A stretch of DNA of 64,000 nt from Candidatus Nanosynbacter sp. TM7-087 (GCF_022828365.1 NZ_JAJQJU010000001.1:1-64000), one strand, 5' to 3'. Positions 14,534 through 24,508 are shown, counted from the stretch's first letter. Numbers and translations are program-made. The notes: generated by a model not told the origin, from the sequence alone.

Positions 14534-16267
14534 ATGAATGATGCCAAAGAAGAAGTGCGGGCGCGATTGAACATCGAGGATGTGATTGGTGAGTATGTTC
14601 AGTTGAAGCGAGCTGGGCGCAATTTGAAGGGTTTAAGTCCGTTTACCGACGAGCGAACTCCAAGCTTTATGGTTAGCCCAGAAAAGCAGATTTGGCACGA
14701 TTTTTCTTCTGGAAAAGGTGGCGATATTTTTACGTTTGTGATGATGGTGGAAGGAATGGATTTTCGTCAATCACTGGAGCATTTGGCTCGGAAGGCAGGC
14801 GTTGATCTGACTTTGTTTTCTAACGGCGACGGACGAACAGCCAAGCGTCGCGCCAGAGCCAGAGAAGCGCTTAAATTAGCAGCCAATTTTTATCAGCAGA
14901 ATTTGGTAAAAAATTCATTAGCTCTGGATTATGTGGTTAAAAAACGGCGATTAAATCGTCAGACGATTGGTGATTTTTTGATTGGCTATGCGCCGGAGAA
15001 TGGCGACACATTGACGAAAGCGTTGGAAAAAAGAGGATTTTCTAGGCAGGAATTGGCGGACGCTGGCTTGTCGAATCGGTTTGGCGGTGATTTATTTCGT
15101 GGGCGAATGATGGTGGCGCTGAGTGACGGCAATGGCGAAGTTGTGGGATTTACGGGCAGAATTATTCGTGACGATCCGCGCGCGCCAAAATACTTGAACA
15201 CGCCGCAAACGCTGTTATTCGATAAATCGCGACATATTTTTGGTTTGCATCAAGCCAAGGAAGCGATTCGAAAAAGCGATATAGCGGTTATTGTTGAGGG
15301 TAATTTGGATGTAATTAGCAGTCATCAAGCGGGCGTCAAAAACGTGGTTGCGACCTCTGGAACGGCGATGACGACGCAACATTTGAAGTCGCTTAGTCGA
15401 TTGGCAGGGCGGATTCGCTTGGCGTTTGATGGCGATCGAGCGGGAGTTAACGCAACGGAACGGGCAATCAATTTGGCGCAGGAAGTCGGCGTGGAGTTGG
15501 AAGTGGTGAGCTTGCCTGATGGCGTCAAAGATCCAGACGAATTGATCCAAAAAGATCCAGCGCTTTGGCAAGCGGCGATTGACCAATCTCAGCCAGCGGT
15601 GGATTGGGTGATTGCTAGATACGCGGAAATGGAGAATTTGAAGTCGGCGGAAGGCAAGCGAAGATTTTCGACCATTGCGCTGAGGATTGTCCGAGGCTTG
15701 AAAGATCCGGTAGAACAAGAGCATTATTTGTCGGTAATTTCTGAAAAAACTGGCGCGTCAATTACCGCGCTGAAGGCAAAATTGTCGAATGAAAAAGTTG
15801 CTGAACATCAATTGAAAAAGGCGAAAATTGAGAAAGAAAAACCGACTCCAGTTCAGGATGAAACTGAGGATATGCTGGCGGGGCTGGCGGCGAGTGAAAA
15901 ATCCGTGCGGCGTTGGTTGGCGGCGGTTTCTGGAGAAATGCTGGATGATGACAACGCGCGGCAGCTAATTGGCTATTTGCGGAAGAATCCAGACGCGGAT
16001 TTGGGTGAAGTTCCGCTGGACTTGCAAAAAATCGAACAGTATGTGAAAATAGTACAGTTGAAAAGTGAAAGTCGTTACGCCAATTGGGAGCAAAAAAGCT
16101 TGGACGAAGAGATGGCTCGGCTAGTCAGACAGATAACAATCAAACATCGCGAAAACAAAAAGAATCAACTATTAACGCAGCTTAGAGAGGCCGAGGCGTC
16201 GGGTGATGAGGTTTTGTCTCAGAATTTACGCCAGAGCTTAAATAATCTGATTAAGGAGAAAATGTGA
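14534..16267 (+). CDS. dnaG: DNA primase lacking the zinc-binding cysteines
   Basis: 577 residues; makes RNA primers for replication. The N-terminal module aligns by eye with the CHC2 zinc domain ([19 protein letters not shown] then [16 protein letters not shown]), but the ligands are gone: CxxH is S35/T38 and CxxC is D56/S59. The protein has no cysteine at all. The TOPRIM core is intact: [14 protein letters not shown] and FDGDRAG carry the catalytic acidic residues. A C-terminal helicase-binding-like helical region follows. TATAAT at 14522-14527 makes the transcript leaderless at ATG 14534. It overlaps rpoD by 4 bases, the classic dnaG-rpoD pair. Confidence 0.95.
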   Translation: MNDAKEEVRARLNIEDVIGEYVQLKRAGRNLKGLSPFTDERTPSFMVSPEKQIWHDFSSGKGGDIFTFVMMVEGMDFRQSLEHLARKAGVDLTLFSNGDGRTAKRRARAREALKLAANFYQQNLVKNSLALDYVVKKRRLNRQTIGDFLIGYAPENGDTLTKALEKRGFSRQELADAGLSNRFGGDLFRGRMMVALSDGNGEVVGFTGRIIRDDPRAPKYLNTPQTLLFDKSRHIFGLHQAKEAIRKSDIAVIVEGNLDVISSHQAGVKNVVATSGTAMTTQHLKSLSRLAGRIRLAFDGDRAGVNATERAINLAQEVGVELEVVSLPDGVKDPDELIQKDPALWQAAIDQSQPAVDWVIARYAEMENLKSAEGKRRFSTIALRIVRGLKDPVEQEHYLSVISEKTGASITALKAKLSNEKVAEHQLKKAKIEKEKPTPVQDETEDMLAGLAASEKSVRRWLAAVSGEMLDDDNARQLIGYLRKNPDADLGEVPLDLQKIEQYVKIVQLKSESRYANWEQKSLDEEMARLVRQITIKHRENKKNQLLTQLREAEASGDEVLSQNLRQSLNNLIKEKM

Positions 16268-17226
16268 GCGACGATATCACGACGAAGCCAGTAAACTTAA
16301 ATGAAGATGATGATTTTGATCCAACGCTTATAGATGAAGAAGAATCGGAAGATTTGGATTCGTTAACAACTGGGCAATATTTGGATGATGTGTCAGACGA
16401 CTCTGTTCGTTTGTATCTGAGGGAAATTGGTAAAATTCCACTACTTAGTTCTGAAGAAGAAATGGACTTGGCGCGCCGAATTGTTGAAGGCGATAAAAAG
16501 GCTAAGGATAAGATGGCTGAGGCGAATATGCGTTTGGTGGTGTCAATTGCTAAGCGTTATTCTGGTCGTGGTTTGGACTTTTTGGATTTGATTCAAGAGG
16601 GAAATACTGGACTTTTGCGTGCGGTTGAGAAGTTTGATCCAGATAAGGGATTTAAGTTTTCGACTTATGCAACTTGGTGGATTCGTCAGGCAATTACGCG
16701 TGCGATTGCTGATCAAGCACGAACGATTCGTATTCCAGTTCACATGGTGGAAACGATCAATAAATTGTTGCGTACTCAGCGACGAATGACGCAGGAATTG
16801 AACCGTGAGCCGACAATTGAAGAATTGTCTAAAGAGTTGGATATGGAGCCAGAGAAAATCGAATACGTCATTAAGATCAAGCAAGACATTTCTTCTTTGG
16901 ATGCCGGTGTTGGTCGTGACGGTGAAGATGACGATTCAGTTTTGCAAGATTTTATCGTTGACGAAGATACGGTTTCACCAGAAGATTCTGCCTCAAATCA
17001 ATTGCTAAAAGAGCAAGTTCAGGAAATTCTATCAAGTTTGAGCGATCGCGAGCAGAAAATTGTTCGAATGCGTTTTGGTTTGGACAATGGGAAAAATCAC
17101 ACTTTGGAAGAAGTTGGTCAGGAATTTGCGGTTACGCGTGAGCGAATCCGCCAGATTGAAGCTAAGGCGCTAGCAAAACTTCGCAAGCACAAAGACGCGA
17201 AAAAACTTTACGAATATCTGGACTAA
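16264..17226 (+). CDS. rpoD: RNA polymerase primary sigma factor
   Basis: 320 residues from GTG 16264, which overlaps the dnaG stop (GTGA) behind AAGGAG. After an acidic N-terminus of about 45 residues in place of a full region 1.1, region 1.2 ([21 protein letters not shown]), region 2 (NLRL-like [50 protein letters not shown]), region 3 and region 4 ([28 protein letters not shown]) are complete. It recognises TTGACA/TATAAT promoters, which matches those seen in this window. Confidence 0.97.
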   Translation: MSDDITTKPVNLNEDDDFDPTLIDEEESEDLDSLTTGQYLDDVSDDSVRLYLREIGKIPLLSSEEEMDLARRIVEGDKKAKDKMAEANMRLVVSIAKRYSGRGLDFLDLIQEGNTGLLRAVEKFDPDKGFKFSTYATWWIRQAITRAIADQARTIRIPVHMVETINKLLRTQRRMTQELNREPTIEELSKELDMEPEKIEYVIKIKQDISSLDAGVGRDGEDDDSVLQDFIVDEDTVSPEDSASNQLLKEQVQEILSSLSDREQKIVRMRFGLDNGKNHTLEEVGQEFAVTRERIRQIEAKALAKLRKHKDAKKLYEYLD

Positions 17227-17814
17227 TTAGCACTGTTCGGGCGATTTACAAAAATGGGCGTCGTGAGTTGCGGCGTCTATTTTTTGATGTAATTGCTCGA
17301 GGCTGCCGTCGTTAATGATGAAATAATCAGCAATAGCAATTGGTCCACCTTTTTCCAAATTCTCGATTTCTGACCAGTCGCGCTGATCGACTTCGTGTGG
17401 TTGCATTGGGCGCTCTATGCGCTTAGCCATTCGTTGATAACGGAGGTATTTCGGTGTAACAATAGCAATAACGACAACTTGTCCAGGAAATTCGTGCTTA
17501 AGGAATTTATATTCGCTCCAAGTGTATAATCCATCCAAAACGATTTTATTTTGCCCGGCGTTTATTAAATCGTGGATGTTTTTTATGACGCGTTTGATTA
17601 CGAAATCTTTGCCTTCACGGCGACGAATTTCTTCGCGAAACTGTTGTTGATTGTCCCAAGTTTTTTCAATTCCAGCCTCGTCCATGGCTTTATAAATAAC
17701 GCCACCGAAGTAAATTTTTGGAAATCCTTTTTCTGTCAAATATTCGACAGCTGAGCTTTTGCCGCTGCCCGCCAATCCAACCAGGGCGATAATTTTTGCG
17801 TATGGTTGTGTCAT
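17227..17814 (-). CDS. P-loop nucleotide kinase-like protein
   Basis: 195 residues. The N-terminus has the Walker A motif GLAGSGKSSAVEYL, then a lid-type region with RREGKDFVIKRV, LDGLYTWSEYKFL and a basic KRIERP segment, as in dephospho-CoA kinase-like and adenylate kinase-like (AAA_18) proteins. The substrate is unknown. The coding region ends directly against the end of rpoD with no intergenic base. A TAAAAT box lies 6 bases before its ATG. Confidence 0.75.
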   Translation of the reverse strand: MTQPYAKIIALVGLAGSGKSSAVEYLTEKGFPKIYFGGVIYKAMDEAGIEKTWDNQQQFREEIRRREGKDFVIKRVIKNIHDLINAGQNKIVLDGLYTWSEYKFLKHEFPGQVVVIAIVTPKYLRYQRMAKRIERPMQPHEVDQRDWSEIENLEKGGPIAIADYFIINDGSLEQLHQKIDAATHDAHFCKSPEQC

Positions 17815-17834
17815 GTACTAATTTTAACAATTTG

Positions 17835-17863
17835 TTGACATTCTTCCAAATAGAGAGTATCTT
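17835..17863 (+). promoter_or_regulatory. Promoter TTGACA-17-TATCTT
   Basis: TTGACA (17835-17840) and TATCTT (17858-17863), 17-base spacer; expected transcript start about 7 bases before ATG 17877. Confidence 0.8.
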
Positions 17864-17876
17864 TAAGCTACACACT

Positions 17877-18428
17877 ATGGAAACACTTCATGAACATGTT
17901 GAAGAGTTACCTCAGAATTCTCCTTCTGACTTTGATACTGAGGGTCAAGAAAATCTAACAGAAAATGAACATATAGCCGCTCAGATTGAGAAATTGGAGT
18001 CGAAATTTGATCGTAATCCAGATGGTAGCGATAGATGGGGGAGATTCGTTGATAGTCCAGTTCGGGATCAGTATGGGCAGATTTGGATGATTTGGGAAAA
18101 TCCTGCCGCTTCATCATCTATTCCGAAAGATCGATATCAAATATATAAGATACTCAATGATGAAGATGAGTTTAGATATGCTTTCATAAAAGAGCTTGAG
18201 GTTGATCGCTACCCTGGGTACCATAAAACCTCTTATGAGTTTTTTGTTGGTCCTGATGACGGTAGAGATGAAACCATAACTGTGTTCTTTAACGACGATG
18301 GAGTGATTGAGTATGTCCATTGTTATAGCTATCTGGAGGAGCGCAAGAGGTTGTACGAGAAGTACGAAAGAGCGCAGAAGAAACTTGCTGAGGCGTCAAT
18401 AATCAATTCTCTGACGATAGCCGCTTAA
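17877..18428 (+). CDS. Unknown soluble protein, 183 residues
   Basis: ATG 17877 (METLHEHVEELP) is chosen because the promoter lies between it and any upstream in-frame start. The product is acidic at the N-terminus and contains WGRFVDSPVRDQYGQIWMIWENP and a C-terminal charged helix (YEKYERAQKKLAEAS). No signal peptide, no membrane segment, no family recognised. polA follows after 16 bases but has its own TACAAT box. Confidence 0.6.
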   Translation: METLHEHVEELPQNSPSDFDTEGQENLTENEHIAAQIEKLESKFDRNPDGSDRWGRFVDSPVRDQYGQIWMIWENPAASSSIPKDRYQIYKILNDEDEFRYAFIKELEVDRYPGYHKTSYEFFVGPDDGRDETITVFFNDDGVIEYVHCYSYLEERKRLYEKYERAQKKLAEASIINSLTIAA

Positions 18429-18444
18429 ATGCTACAATAGAAGT

Positions 18445-20982
18445 ATGAAGCGTCTAGTGGTTATTGATGGAAAGTCGGTGTTTTACCGAGGTTATTATGC
18501 CATGCCGGGACTGTCGATGGCTGACGGAACTCCGACTGGTGGTGTGTATGGATTTGTAAGTTTGGCAATTGAGTTAATTAAGAAATTGGAGCCGGATTAC
18601 ATGGCGGTAGCTTGGGATAAACGAGGCACAAATATTCGCAAGCGGCGAGAATTATATCCAGAGTATAAAGCTGGTCGCAAGCCAGCGCCAGATGACTTTT
18701 ACCAGCAAATTCCGATTTTACACGAACTGCTCGACGCATTTGGTTGGCCGCTTTATGAAATTGATGATTACGAGGCGGACGATATTATGGGCGCGTTTGC
18801 CAGGCAGGCGGAATCTCGCGGAATTGAAACGTGCTTGATAACGTCGGATTTGGACGCATTGCAATTGATATCACCAATGACCAAAGTTTACGCCATGAAA
18901 AATGGTTTAAGGAATATCGAGGAATTTACGGCGGAACATTTTGAACAAAAATATGGAATTCGGACGGAGCAATTCTTAGATTTGAAGGCGCTAAAGGGCG
19001 ATTCAAGTGACAATTTGCCGGGAGTGCCGGGAATTGGTGAGAAAACGGCGGTGAAATTATTGCAAGAATATGAAACGCTGGATGGAGTTTATGAACATCT
19101 GGACGAGCAAAAAGGCGCGTTGCGAACGAAGTTGGAAAATGGTCGCGAGTCGGCATATTTGACCAAGCAAGTGGCGGAAATTTGGACGGACGCGCCGATT
19201 GAGCTGGACTGGGATGTGGCGGATGTTAATGATTGCGACTTTGCGCGAGTAACGGAAATTCTGCAGAAGTTGGAGTTTAATTCGCTGATTGGACGGTTGC
19301 CGCGAACGATGCAAGTGGCGGAAAATGAGAAAAAAGAAGAACCGAAGTTGGATATTCCGCGAATTGAAAAATTGCCCGACATGCCGATGTTTGAGGCGGA
19401 AAACATAATATATATCGATTTGTCGGAGCCTGATGTAGTTTACATAAGCTCGAATCCTGAGTCAGCGTGGACGGCGAAAATTGATGAAATTAGTCAATCT
19501 ATGTGGCAATTACTGGCACAGGGAATTGTGATCGCGGCGGATGTTAAGCAGTTGTATCACGCGTTGGATAGTTATGGCGTGGCGGTGCGTTTTCATGAGG
19601 TTTGGGATGTTGAGCAGGCGGCGTTTTTGATTGATCCGCTGAAGCGCGACCGTAGTTTGAATGCGCTGTCTGGTGATTTTTCTGATGACAATTCCGCGCC
19701 TTATCAATTGGCTCGCTTGCATAAAATTTATCGTGAACAAAAAGTTTACATGTCGAACAATTCGCAAATTGCGCGTGTGGCTTACGAGTTTGATTTTCCG
19801 GTAATTTGGGCGCTATTCCAGATGGAAAAACGCGGGATGAAGTTGGACGATACGCTATTAAAACAGATGGGCGATGAGCTGGCGGCGGAAGTTAGCGAGC
19901 TTGAACAACAAATGTATTCCATGGCTGGATACGAGTTTAATGCGTCTAGTCCAGCGCAACTTTCTGAGGTTTTGTTTACCAAATTGCAATTACCAACCGC
20001 GGGCATAAAAAAGGGAAAAACTGGATATTCAACAGGTCAGAAAGAGCTGGATAAATTACGCGGACAACATCCGATTATCGAGTTGATTGAGCGATATCGA
20101 GAATTGACCAAATTGATCAGCACGTACATTGAGGCGTTACCAAAATTGATGGCGACTGATGGGCGAATTCACACTACATTCAATCAGGACGTAACCAGCA
20201 CGGGGCGACTGAGCAGTACAAATCCGAATTTACAGAATATTCCGGTGCGGACTGAACTGGGTAGGAAAATTCGCCAGGCGTTTGTTCCGAGTGATGGCAA
20301 GGTTTTTGTCGGCGCGGATTATTCGCAATTTGAATTGAGGCTGGCGGCTGTGTTGGCTGGCGATGAGAAGTTGATTGAAGACTTTAATAGCGATGTTGAT
20401 ATTCACGCAAAAACGGCGGCGGAAACATACGGAATATCAATTGATGAAGTAAGCAAATCTCAGCGTCGAGCAGCGAAAGTGATCAATTTTGGTGTACTTT
20501 ACGGAATGAGTCCGCACGGTTTGGCGGCGGCTACAGGAATGTCATTTACAGAGGCGAAAAAGTTTATTGATCATTATTTTGAGGTGCGAAAGCCGATTCG
20601 TCAGTACTTGGATAAAATTCTGACTCAAGCGCGGGAACAGGGATTTGTTGAAACGTATTTCGGCAGGCGACGACCAACGCCTGATGTAAAATCGAGCAAT
20701 TTTATGGTGCGATCTTCGGCGGAAAGAGCTGCGATAAATATGCCAATTCAAGGCACAGAAGCGGATTTGATGAAAATGGCGATGATTCGTCTGGAGGATA
20801 AATTGTCGGGCTTGGCTGATGCGATTTTACAGGTTCATGATTCGATTTTGGTGGAATGCAAACCTGAAGACGTCCAGAAAGTCAGCGAGATTATGAAAGC
20901 GGAAATGGAAGGCGTTTGTCCAGAATTGCCGATTAAGTTGAAAGTAGATGTCGGTACGGGCGCAAATTGGGGTGAAGTATAG
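18445..20982 (+). CDS. polA: DNA polymerase I
   Basis: 845 residues. The 5'-3' exonuclease domain is about residues 1-290 (VIDGKSVFYRGYYA, AWDKRGTNIRKRRELYPEYKAGR, GVPGIGEKTA). The middle domain lacks the DxE of a working 3'-5' exonuclease (YIDLSEPD in its place), so no proofreading is expected. The polymerase has motif A (DYSQFELRLAAVLAGD), the O helix (RRAAKVINFGVLYGMS) and motif C (LQVHDSILVE). It processes Okazaki fragments and fills repair gaps. TACAAT at 18433-18438 places transcription start at ATG 18445. Confidence 0.97.
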   Translation: MKRLVVIDGKSVFYRGYYAMPGLSMADGTPTGGVYGFVSLAIELIKKLEPDYMAVAWDKRGTNIRKRRELYPEYKAGRKPAPDDFYQQIPILHELLDAFGWPLYEIDDYEADDIMGAFARQAESRGIETCLITSDLDALQLISPMTKVYAMKNGLRNIEEFTAEHFEQKYGIRTEQFLDLKALKGDSSDNLPGVPGIGEKTAVKLLQEYETLDGVYEHLDEQKGALRTKLENGRESAYLTKQVAEIWTDAPIELDWDVADVNDCDFARVTEILQKLEFNSLIGRLPRTMQVAENEKKEEPKLDIPRIEKLPDMPMFEAENIIYIDLSEPDVVYISSNPESAWTAKIDEISQSMWQLLAQGIVIAADVKQLYHALDSYGVAVRFHEVWDVEQAAFLIDPLKRDRSLNALSGDFSDDNSAPYQLARLHKIYREQKVYMSNNSQIARVAYEFDFPVIWALFQMEKRGMKLDDTLLKQMGDELAAEVSELEQQMYSMAGYEFNASSPAQLSEVLFTKLQLPTAGIKKGKTGYSTGQKELDKLRGQHPIIELIERYRELTKLISTYIEALPKLMATDGRIHTTFNQDVTSTGRLSSTNPNLQNIPVRTELGRKIRQAFVPSDGKVFVGADYSQFELRLAAVLAGDEKLIEDFNSDVDIHAKTAAETYGISIDEVSKSQRRAAKVINFGVLYGMSPHGLAAATGMSFTEAKKFIDHYFEVRKPIRQYLDKILTQAREQGFVETYFGRRRPTPDVKSSNFMVRSSAERAAINMPIQGTEADLMKMAMIRLEDKLSGLADAILQVHDSILVECKPEDVQKVSEIMKAEMEGVCPELPIKLKVDVGTGANWGEV

Positions 20983-21003
20983 AAAATATGGTATAATTAT
21001 GCC

Positions 21004-21651
21004 ATGAAATACACTCAACGACGAAATTCATTTTCTCGATTTGTACCAATTTTGCTGGTTATTGTTATCACGGTCGTGGCGGTAGCAGCGGTTATTGCGA
21101 TTGGTCGAGCATTATTTGGTAAAAATGATTCAGGTCAAACAACAGATCAGAATGTTAACGTAGGGCAAGTTGCTTTGTTGTCGACGGACGTGGGAAGTGC
21201 GGTTCGATTGACGGTGCGTGGGCCGATTGTAGCGAATGAGAATTTCCGCTCATACAGCATCACTATTTCGCCAGAATCTCGCGAAATGACGACGTACGAG
21301 GGATATTTAGACAAGCCAATTGCGCAGAAAAAATTGGACAATAACAGCAAGGCTTATACGGAGCTGGTTTATGCGCTTGATAAGCGAAAAATGATGGACG
21401 GCACGCCGCTAACCGAGCAACAAAACGATTTGCGGGGAATTTGTGCTAGCGGTAAAATTTACAAATTCGAAACTTTGAAGGATAATTCCGTTGTGAAGAG
21501 TTTGTGGACGTCGGATTGTAGCGGCTCTAAGGGCTCGGCGCAAGCTAATGTAAACGAGATTTTGGATATGTTTTTGAAGCAAATTCCTGACGGCAAGAAA
21601 ATGGCGGCTGGAATTGGCTTAAGTCAAGAAGAAGCTTTGTTTAAGCTGTAG
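21004..21651 (+). CDS. Exported single-span protein, unknown
   Basis: 215 residues. A basic start (MKYTQRRNSFSRF) precedes one membrane segment (VPILLVIVITVVAVAAVIAIG), and the remaining 180 residues should be outside the cell; two cysteines (in GICASG and SDCSGS) could form a disulphide. No family recognised. TATAAT at 20992-20997 makes it leaderless. mutM follows 10 bases later, so it may be cotranscribed. Confidence 0.7.
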   Translation: MKYTQRRNSFSRFVPILLVIVITVVAVAAVIAIGRALFGKNDSGQTTDQNVNVGQVALLSTDVGSAVRLTVRGPIVANENFRSYSITISPESREMTTYEGYLDKPIAQKKLDNNSKAYTELVYALDKRKMMDGTPLTEQQNDLRGICASGKIYKFETLKDNSVVKSLWTSDCSGSKGSAQANVNEILDMFLKQIPDGKKMAAGIGLSQEEALFKL

Positions 21652-21661
21652 GACTTGCCGA

Positions 21662-22540
21662 ATGCCAGAACTACCCGAAGTTGAGACAGTTCGTCGCGGT
21701 TTGGCGGATTTGCTGCCAGGTCAGGCTGTTGTGCGAGCGACGGTATTTGATTCGCCAAAGAGTTTTCCGAATTCACCCACAGACGTTCAGCAATTTTTAT
21801 ATGGTGTGTATGTAACGGCGGTGCGACGTCGCGCAAAAGTGCTGATGATTGACCTTGATACGCGTTATTCGCTGGTGATACATCTTAAGATGACTGGGCA
21901 ATTGATTTTTCGTGGGGCTAATAGTTTTGCTGGCGGTCATCCGAATGATAGTTTGATTGGTGAATTGCCTGATAGATCGACACGAGTGCAAATTGATTTT
22001 ATGGATGGTTCGCGCCTGTTTTTTAATGATCAGCGTAAGTTTGGTTGGATGAAATTGATGCCGACCGATGAGATAGAAAATTTGCCATTTATGCAGAAAG
22101 TTGGTCCGGAACCGCTCGATAAAAAAACTGAGGCGGGTGACTTTATTAAGCGAATTCGTCGTCGGCAAAATTCGATGATAAAGCCAGCGTTTCTTGATCA
22201 GTCGGTGATTGCTGGAGTTGGTAATATTTATGCCGATGAAGCTCTGTGGGCTGCAAAAATCCACCCTCAGACGCGCGTCAAAAATGTTAGTGATGACCAA
22301 TTGGAAGATTTGTTTAACGAACTGCGTCAGATTTTGCAATTGAGCATTGATCAGGGAGGTTCGACGGATAAAAATTATGTTGACGCTGAAGGTAGAAAAG
22401 GCAATTATCTGTCGTTTGCGCATGTATTTCGTCGGGAAGGTCAGCCGTGCCATCGACATCCTGATCAAGAGATTGTAAAGATGAAGGTTTCTGGACGCGG
22501 TACGCATATTTGCCCAGTTTGCCAAGTGGAGGCGAAGTGA
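21662..22540 (+). CDS. mutM: Formamidopyrimidine-DNA glycosylase
   Basis: 292 residues. MPELPEVET gives the catalytic Pro2/Glu3; VIHLKMTGQL and DQRKFGWM are the conserved lysine and arginine regions; the H2TH motif lies near QSVIAGVGNIYADEAL. It removes 8-oxoguanine and formamidopyrimidines and nicks the strand. The C-terminal zinc finger is unusual: the first pair is CxxH (PCHRH) rather than CxxC, the second is the normal CPVC. It overlaps holA by 4 bases. Confidence 0.96.
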   Translation: MPELPEVETVRRGLADLLPGQAVVRATVFDSPKSFPNSPTDVQQFLYGVYVTAVRRRAKVLMIDLDTRYSLVIHLKMTGQLIFRGANSFAGGHPNDSLIGELPDRSTRVQIDFMDGSRLFFNDQRKFGWMKLMPTDEIENLPFMQKVGPEPLDKKTEAGDFIKRIRRRQNSMIKPAFLDQSVIAGVGNIYADEALWAAKIHPQTRVKNVSDDQLEDLFNELRQILQLSIDQGGSTDKNYVDAEGRKGNYLSFAHVFRREGQPCHRHPDQEIVKMKVSGRGTHICPVCQVEAK

Positions 22541-23451
22541 TTTACCTTTTTTACGGCGAAAACGAATTCGAGAAACGGCAATCAATTGCTAAGCTGATCG
22601 GCAATGAAAAAGCGGCGCGACATGATGGCGAAGATTTGACGCTGGCTGGAATGCAGGAAATAGCAATTGGGCAGACGCTGTTTATGAACTCGTCGGTGTA
22701 TTTGATTTCAAGATTGAGCGAAAATTCTGAGATTTGGTCGCAAATTCCAGACATAAAGTTTGATGATGACAGGATGATTATTCTGGTGGAAGATAAAATT
22801 GATAAGCGAACGAAAACGTATAAGTGGTTGCAGAAAAATGCCAAAGTTCAGGAGTTTTCACCGCTTAGTGATCGTCAAAAACCGCAGCTTTTAAAGTGGT
22901 GCGTGGCGGAGGCGAAGGTTCGCGAGTGTGAATTAACGAATCGTCAAGCAGAGATAATTGTCGATCGTTTGGGATTTGATCAGTTGCGACTGAGTAATTT
23001 TTTGGACCAATTGGCGCTGGCGGAAAAAGTGACGGATGATTTAATTGACAACTTTATACCTTTGGCGAGGACGGAAAATGTGTTTGATTTGTTTATTTCG
23101 GCGCTGGCGGGTGATTATGATAAGGTTCACGATATAATTAGCTATTTGGAGTCAGAAAGTGGTGCTGATGGCGCTTATCAGACAATGGGATTGCTTGCCT
23201 CGCAGGCAACTAACTTGACGGCGTTGGTTTTGGCTGACGGCGACAGTAAGTTGGTGGCTTCGGATTTTTCGGCTAATCCGTATGTTTTACGAAAATTGAC
23301 GTCTTCGACAAAAGGTATCGATAAGGAAAAACTGAAAAGGATAGATGACGCGCTACTTCGGGCAGACTTGCAAATGAAAACAACTTCTGTAAATCCGTGG
23401 CTGCTTATGGAGGTGGCACTGGTTGGAATTGGAAAATATACCAAGGAATAG
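22537..23451 (+). CDS. holA: DNA polymerase III delta subunit
   Basis: 304 residues from GTG 22537, which overlaps the mutM stop and follows GGAGG. The N-terminal segment IYLFYGENEFEKRQSIAKLIG, the middle LVEDKIDKRTKTYKWLQK and the helical collar region (NFLDQLALAEKVTDDLIDNFI, NVFDLFISALAGDYDKV) match HolA, which opens the sliding clamp in the clamp loader. No Walker A, as expected for delta. Confidence 0.88.
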   Translation: MIYLFYGENEFEKRQSIAKLIGNEKAARHDGEDLTLAGMQEIAIGQTLFMNSSVYLISRLSENSEIWSQIPDIKFDDDRMIILVEDKIDKRTKTYKWLQKNAKVQEFSPLSDRQKPQLLKWCVAEAKVRECELTNRQAEIIVDRLGFDQLRLSNFLDQLALAEKVTDDLIDNFIPLARTENVFDLFISALAGDYDKVHDIISYLESESGADGAYQTMGLLASQATNLTALVLADGDSKLVASDFSANPYVLRKLTSSTKGIDKEKLKRIDDALLRADLQMKTTSVNPWLLMEVALVGIGKYTKE

Positions 23452-23468
23452 AGAAGTAGCTGGGTCTT

Positions 23469-24101
23469 ATGGATGATACTTGTGCAAAAGAATATATCGC
23501 AAATTTAGAAAAAGAATTTTCTTTAATTGAAAATGGATTTAAAGAAGAAGAGAAAAGAGCTCTTGCTGACTATCTATCAAACGATAATGCGTATATCAAA
23601 GAATTAGCATTTCTAGCCTTTAAATCCAATGTATATCAAGTTAGAATGTATAGTGTATTTCTTTTTGGATACTTATCAGAACAAGATGATATTTTAGCAT
23701 TTATGCGAGATGAAGTTTCAAAAGATGATAATTGGAGAGTTCAGGAAGTATTGGCGAAGGCTTTTGATGAATTTTGTAAGAAAACAGGTTATGAAAAATC
23801 TCTTCCGGTTATTGACGAGTGGTTACAAAACACTAATCCAAACGTTAGAAGAGCTGTTACAGAAGGTTTGAGAATATGGACGAGTAGGCCATATTTCAAG
23901 GACAATCCAGATGAAGCTATTAAACGAATCGCAACATTAAAAGAAGATTCTAGTGAATATGTTAGAAAATCTGTAGGAAATGCTTTAAGGGATATAAGTA
24001 AAAAGTTTCCAGAATTGATTAAAATGGAACTCAGTAGCTGGAAATTAGAGAGCAGAGAAATCAAACAGGTATATAAATTGGCGAGTCGATTAGTCGACTG
24101 A
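23469..24101 (+). CDS. HEAT-repeat protein, DNA alkylation repair-like
   Basis: 210 residues of helical repeats. NPNVRRAVTEGLRIWTSRPYFKDNP and DSSEYVRKSVGNALRDISKKFPELI are typical of the AlkC/AlkD HEAT-like family that recognises alkylated bases. Its codons are more A/T-rich than those of its neighbours, with many AGA arginine codons where the neighbours use CGN, which suggests recent acquisition. It starts 17 bases after holA and ends at a hairpin shared with rpsT. Confidence 0.75.
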   Translation: MDDTCAKEYIANLEKEFSLIENGFKEEEKRALADYLSNDNAYIKELAFLAFKSNVYQVRMYSVFLFGYLSEQDDILAFMRDEVSKDDNWRVQEVLAKAFDEFCKKTGYEKSLPVIDEWLQNTNPNVRRAVTEGLRIWTSRPYFKDNPDEAIKRIATLKEDSSEYVRKSVGNALRDISKKFPELIKMELSSWKLESREIKQVYKLASRLVD

Positions 24102-24108
24102 TGTTAAA

Positions 24109-24140
24109 TAAAAATACCCCAGTTAATTCCGGGATATTTT
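24109..24140. terminator. Bidirectional terminator between the AlkD-like gene and rpsT
   Basis: AAAATACCC and GGGATATTTT form a stem (one bulged A) with A and T runs on either side; both flanking genes point into it. Confidence 0.65.
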
Positions 24141-24157
24141 CTGGTAATCTTTATAGA

Positions 24158-24508
24158 TTATTTTTCAGCTTTCTTAGCAGCTAGCTTCTTCGCTGGAGCT
24201 TTTTTAGCGGCAGTTTTCTTAGCTGTTGCTGGCTTTGCGGCTGGTTTTTTAGCAGCTTCTAATGCAACACCTGCTTTTTTAGCAATTTTGCTTAATGCGC
24301 TCTTTCGGCGAGCAGCGGTGTTTTTCTTAATCAAGCCTTTTTTAACGGCGGTGTCGATTTCGCTTTGTGCTGCAGCAAGAGTTTTTGCGCTTGGTTCTGC
24401 AGAGAAAGCTTTAACAGCAGTCTTAATGTCTTTTTTAATGCTGATGTTTCGCTCGCGGCGCTTTAGGGTTTGTTTAGCACGCTTGATGGCGGATTTGATG
24501 ATTGGCAT
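24158..24508 (-). CDS. rpsT: 30S ribosomal protein S20 with Lys/Ala-rich tail
   Basis: 116 residues against about 87 for usual S20. The first 85 residues are S20 (MPIIKSAIKRAKQTLKRRERNISIK; KKGLIKKNTAARRKSALSKIAKK). The last 30 residues are repeats of Lys, Ala and Pro similar to histone H1 tails. The mRNA has a leader of about 38 bases behind TATAAT (24553-24558) and AAAGGAG before ATG. Confidence 0.95.
   Translation of the reverse strand: MPIIKSAIKRAKQTLKRRERNISIKKDIKTAVKAFSAEPSAKTLAAAQSEIDTAVKKGLIKKNTAARRKSALSKIAKKAGVALEAAKKPAAKPATAKKTAAKKAPAKKLAAKKAEK

Noticed and set aside
21797..22585. 262-codon reverse frame across mutM
   Set aside because: Composition is an antisense shadow of mutM, full of His, Asn and Thr; no promoter or ribosome site.
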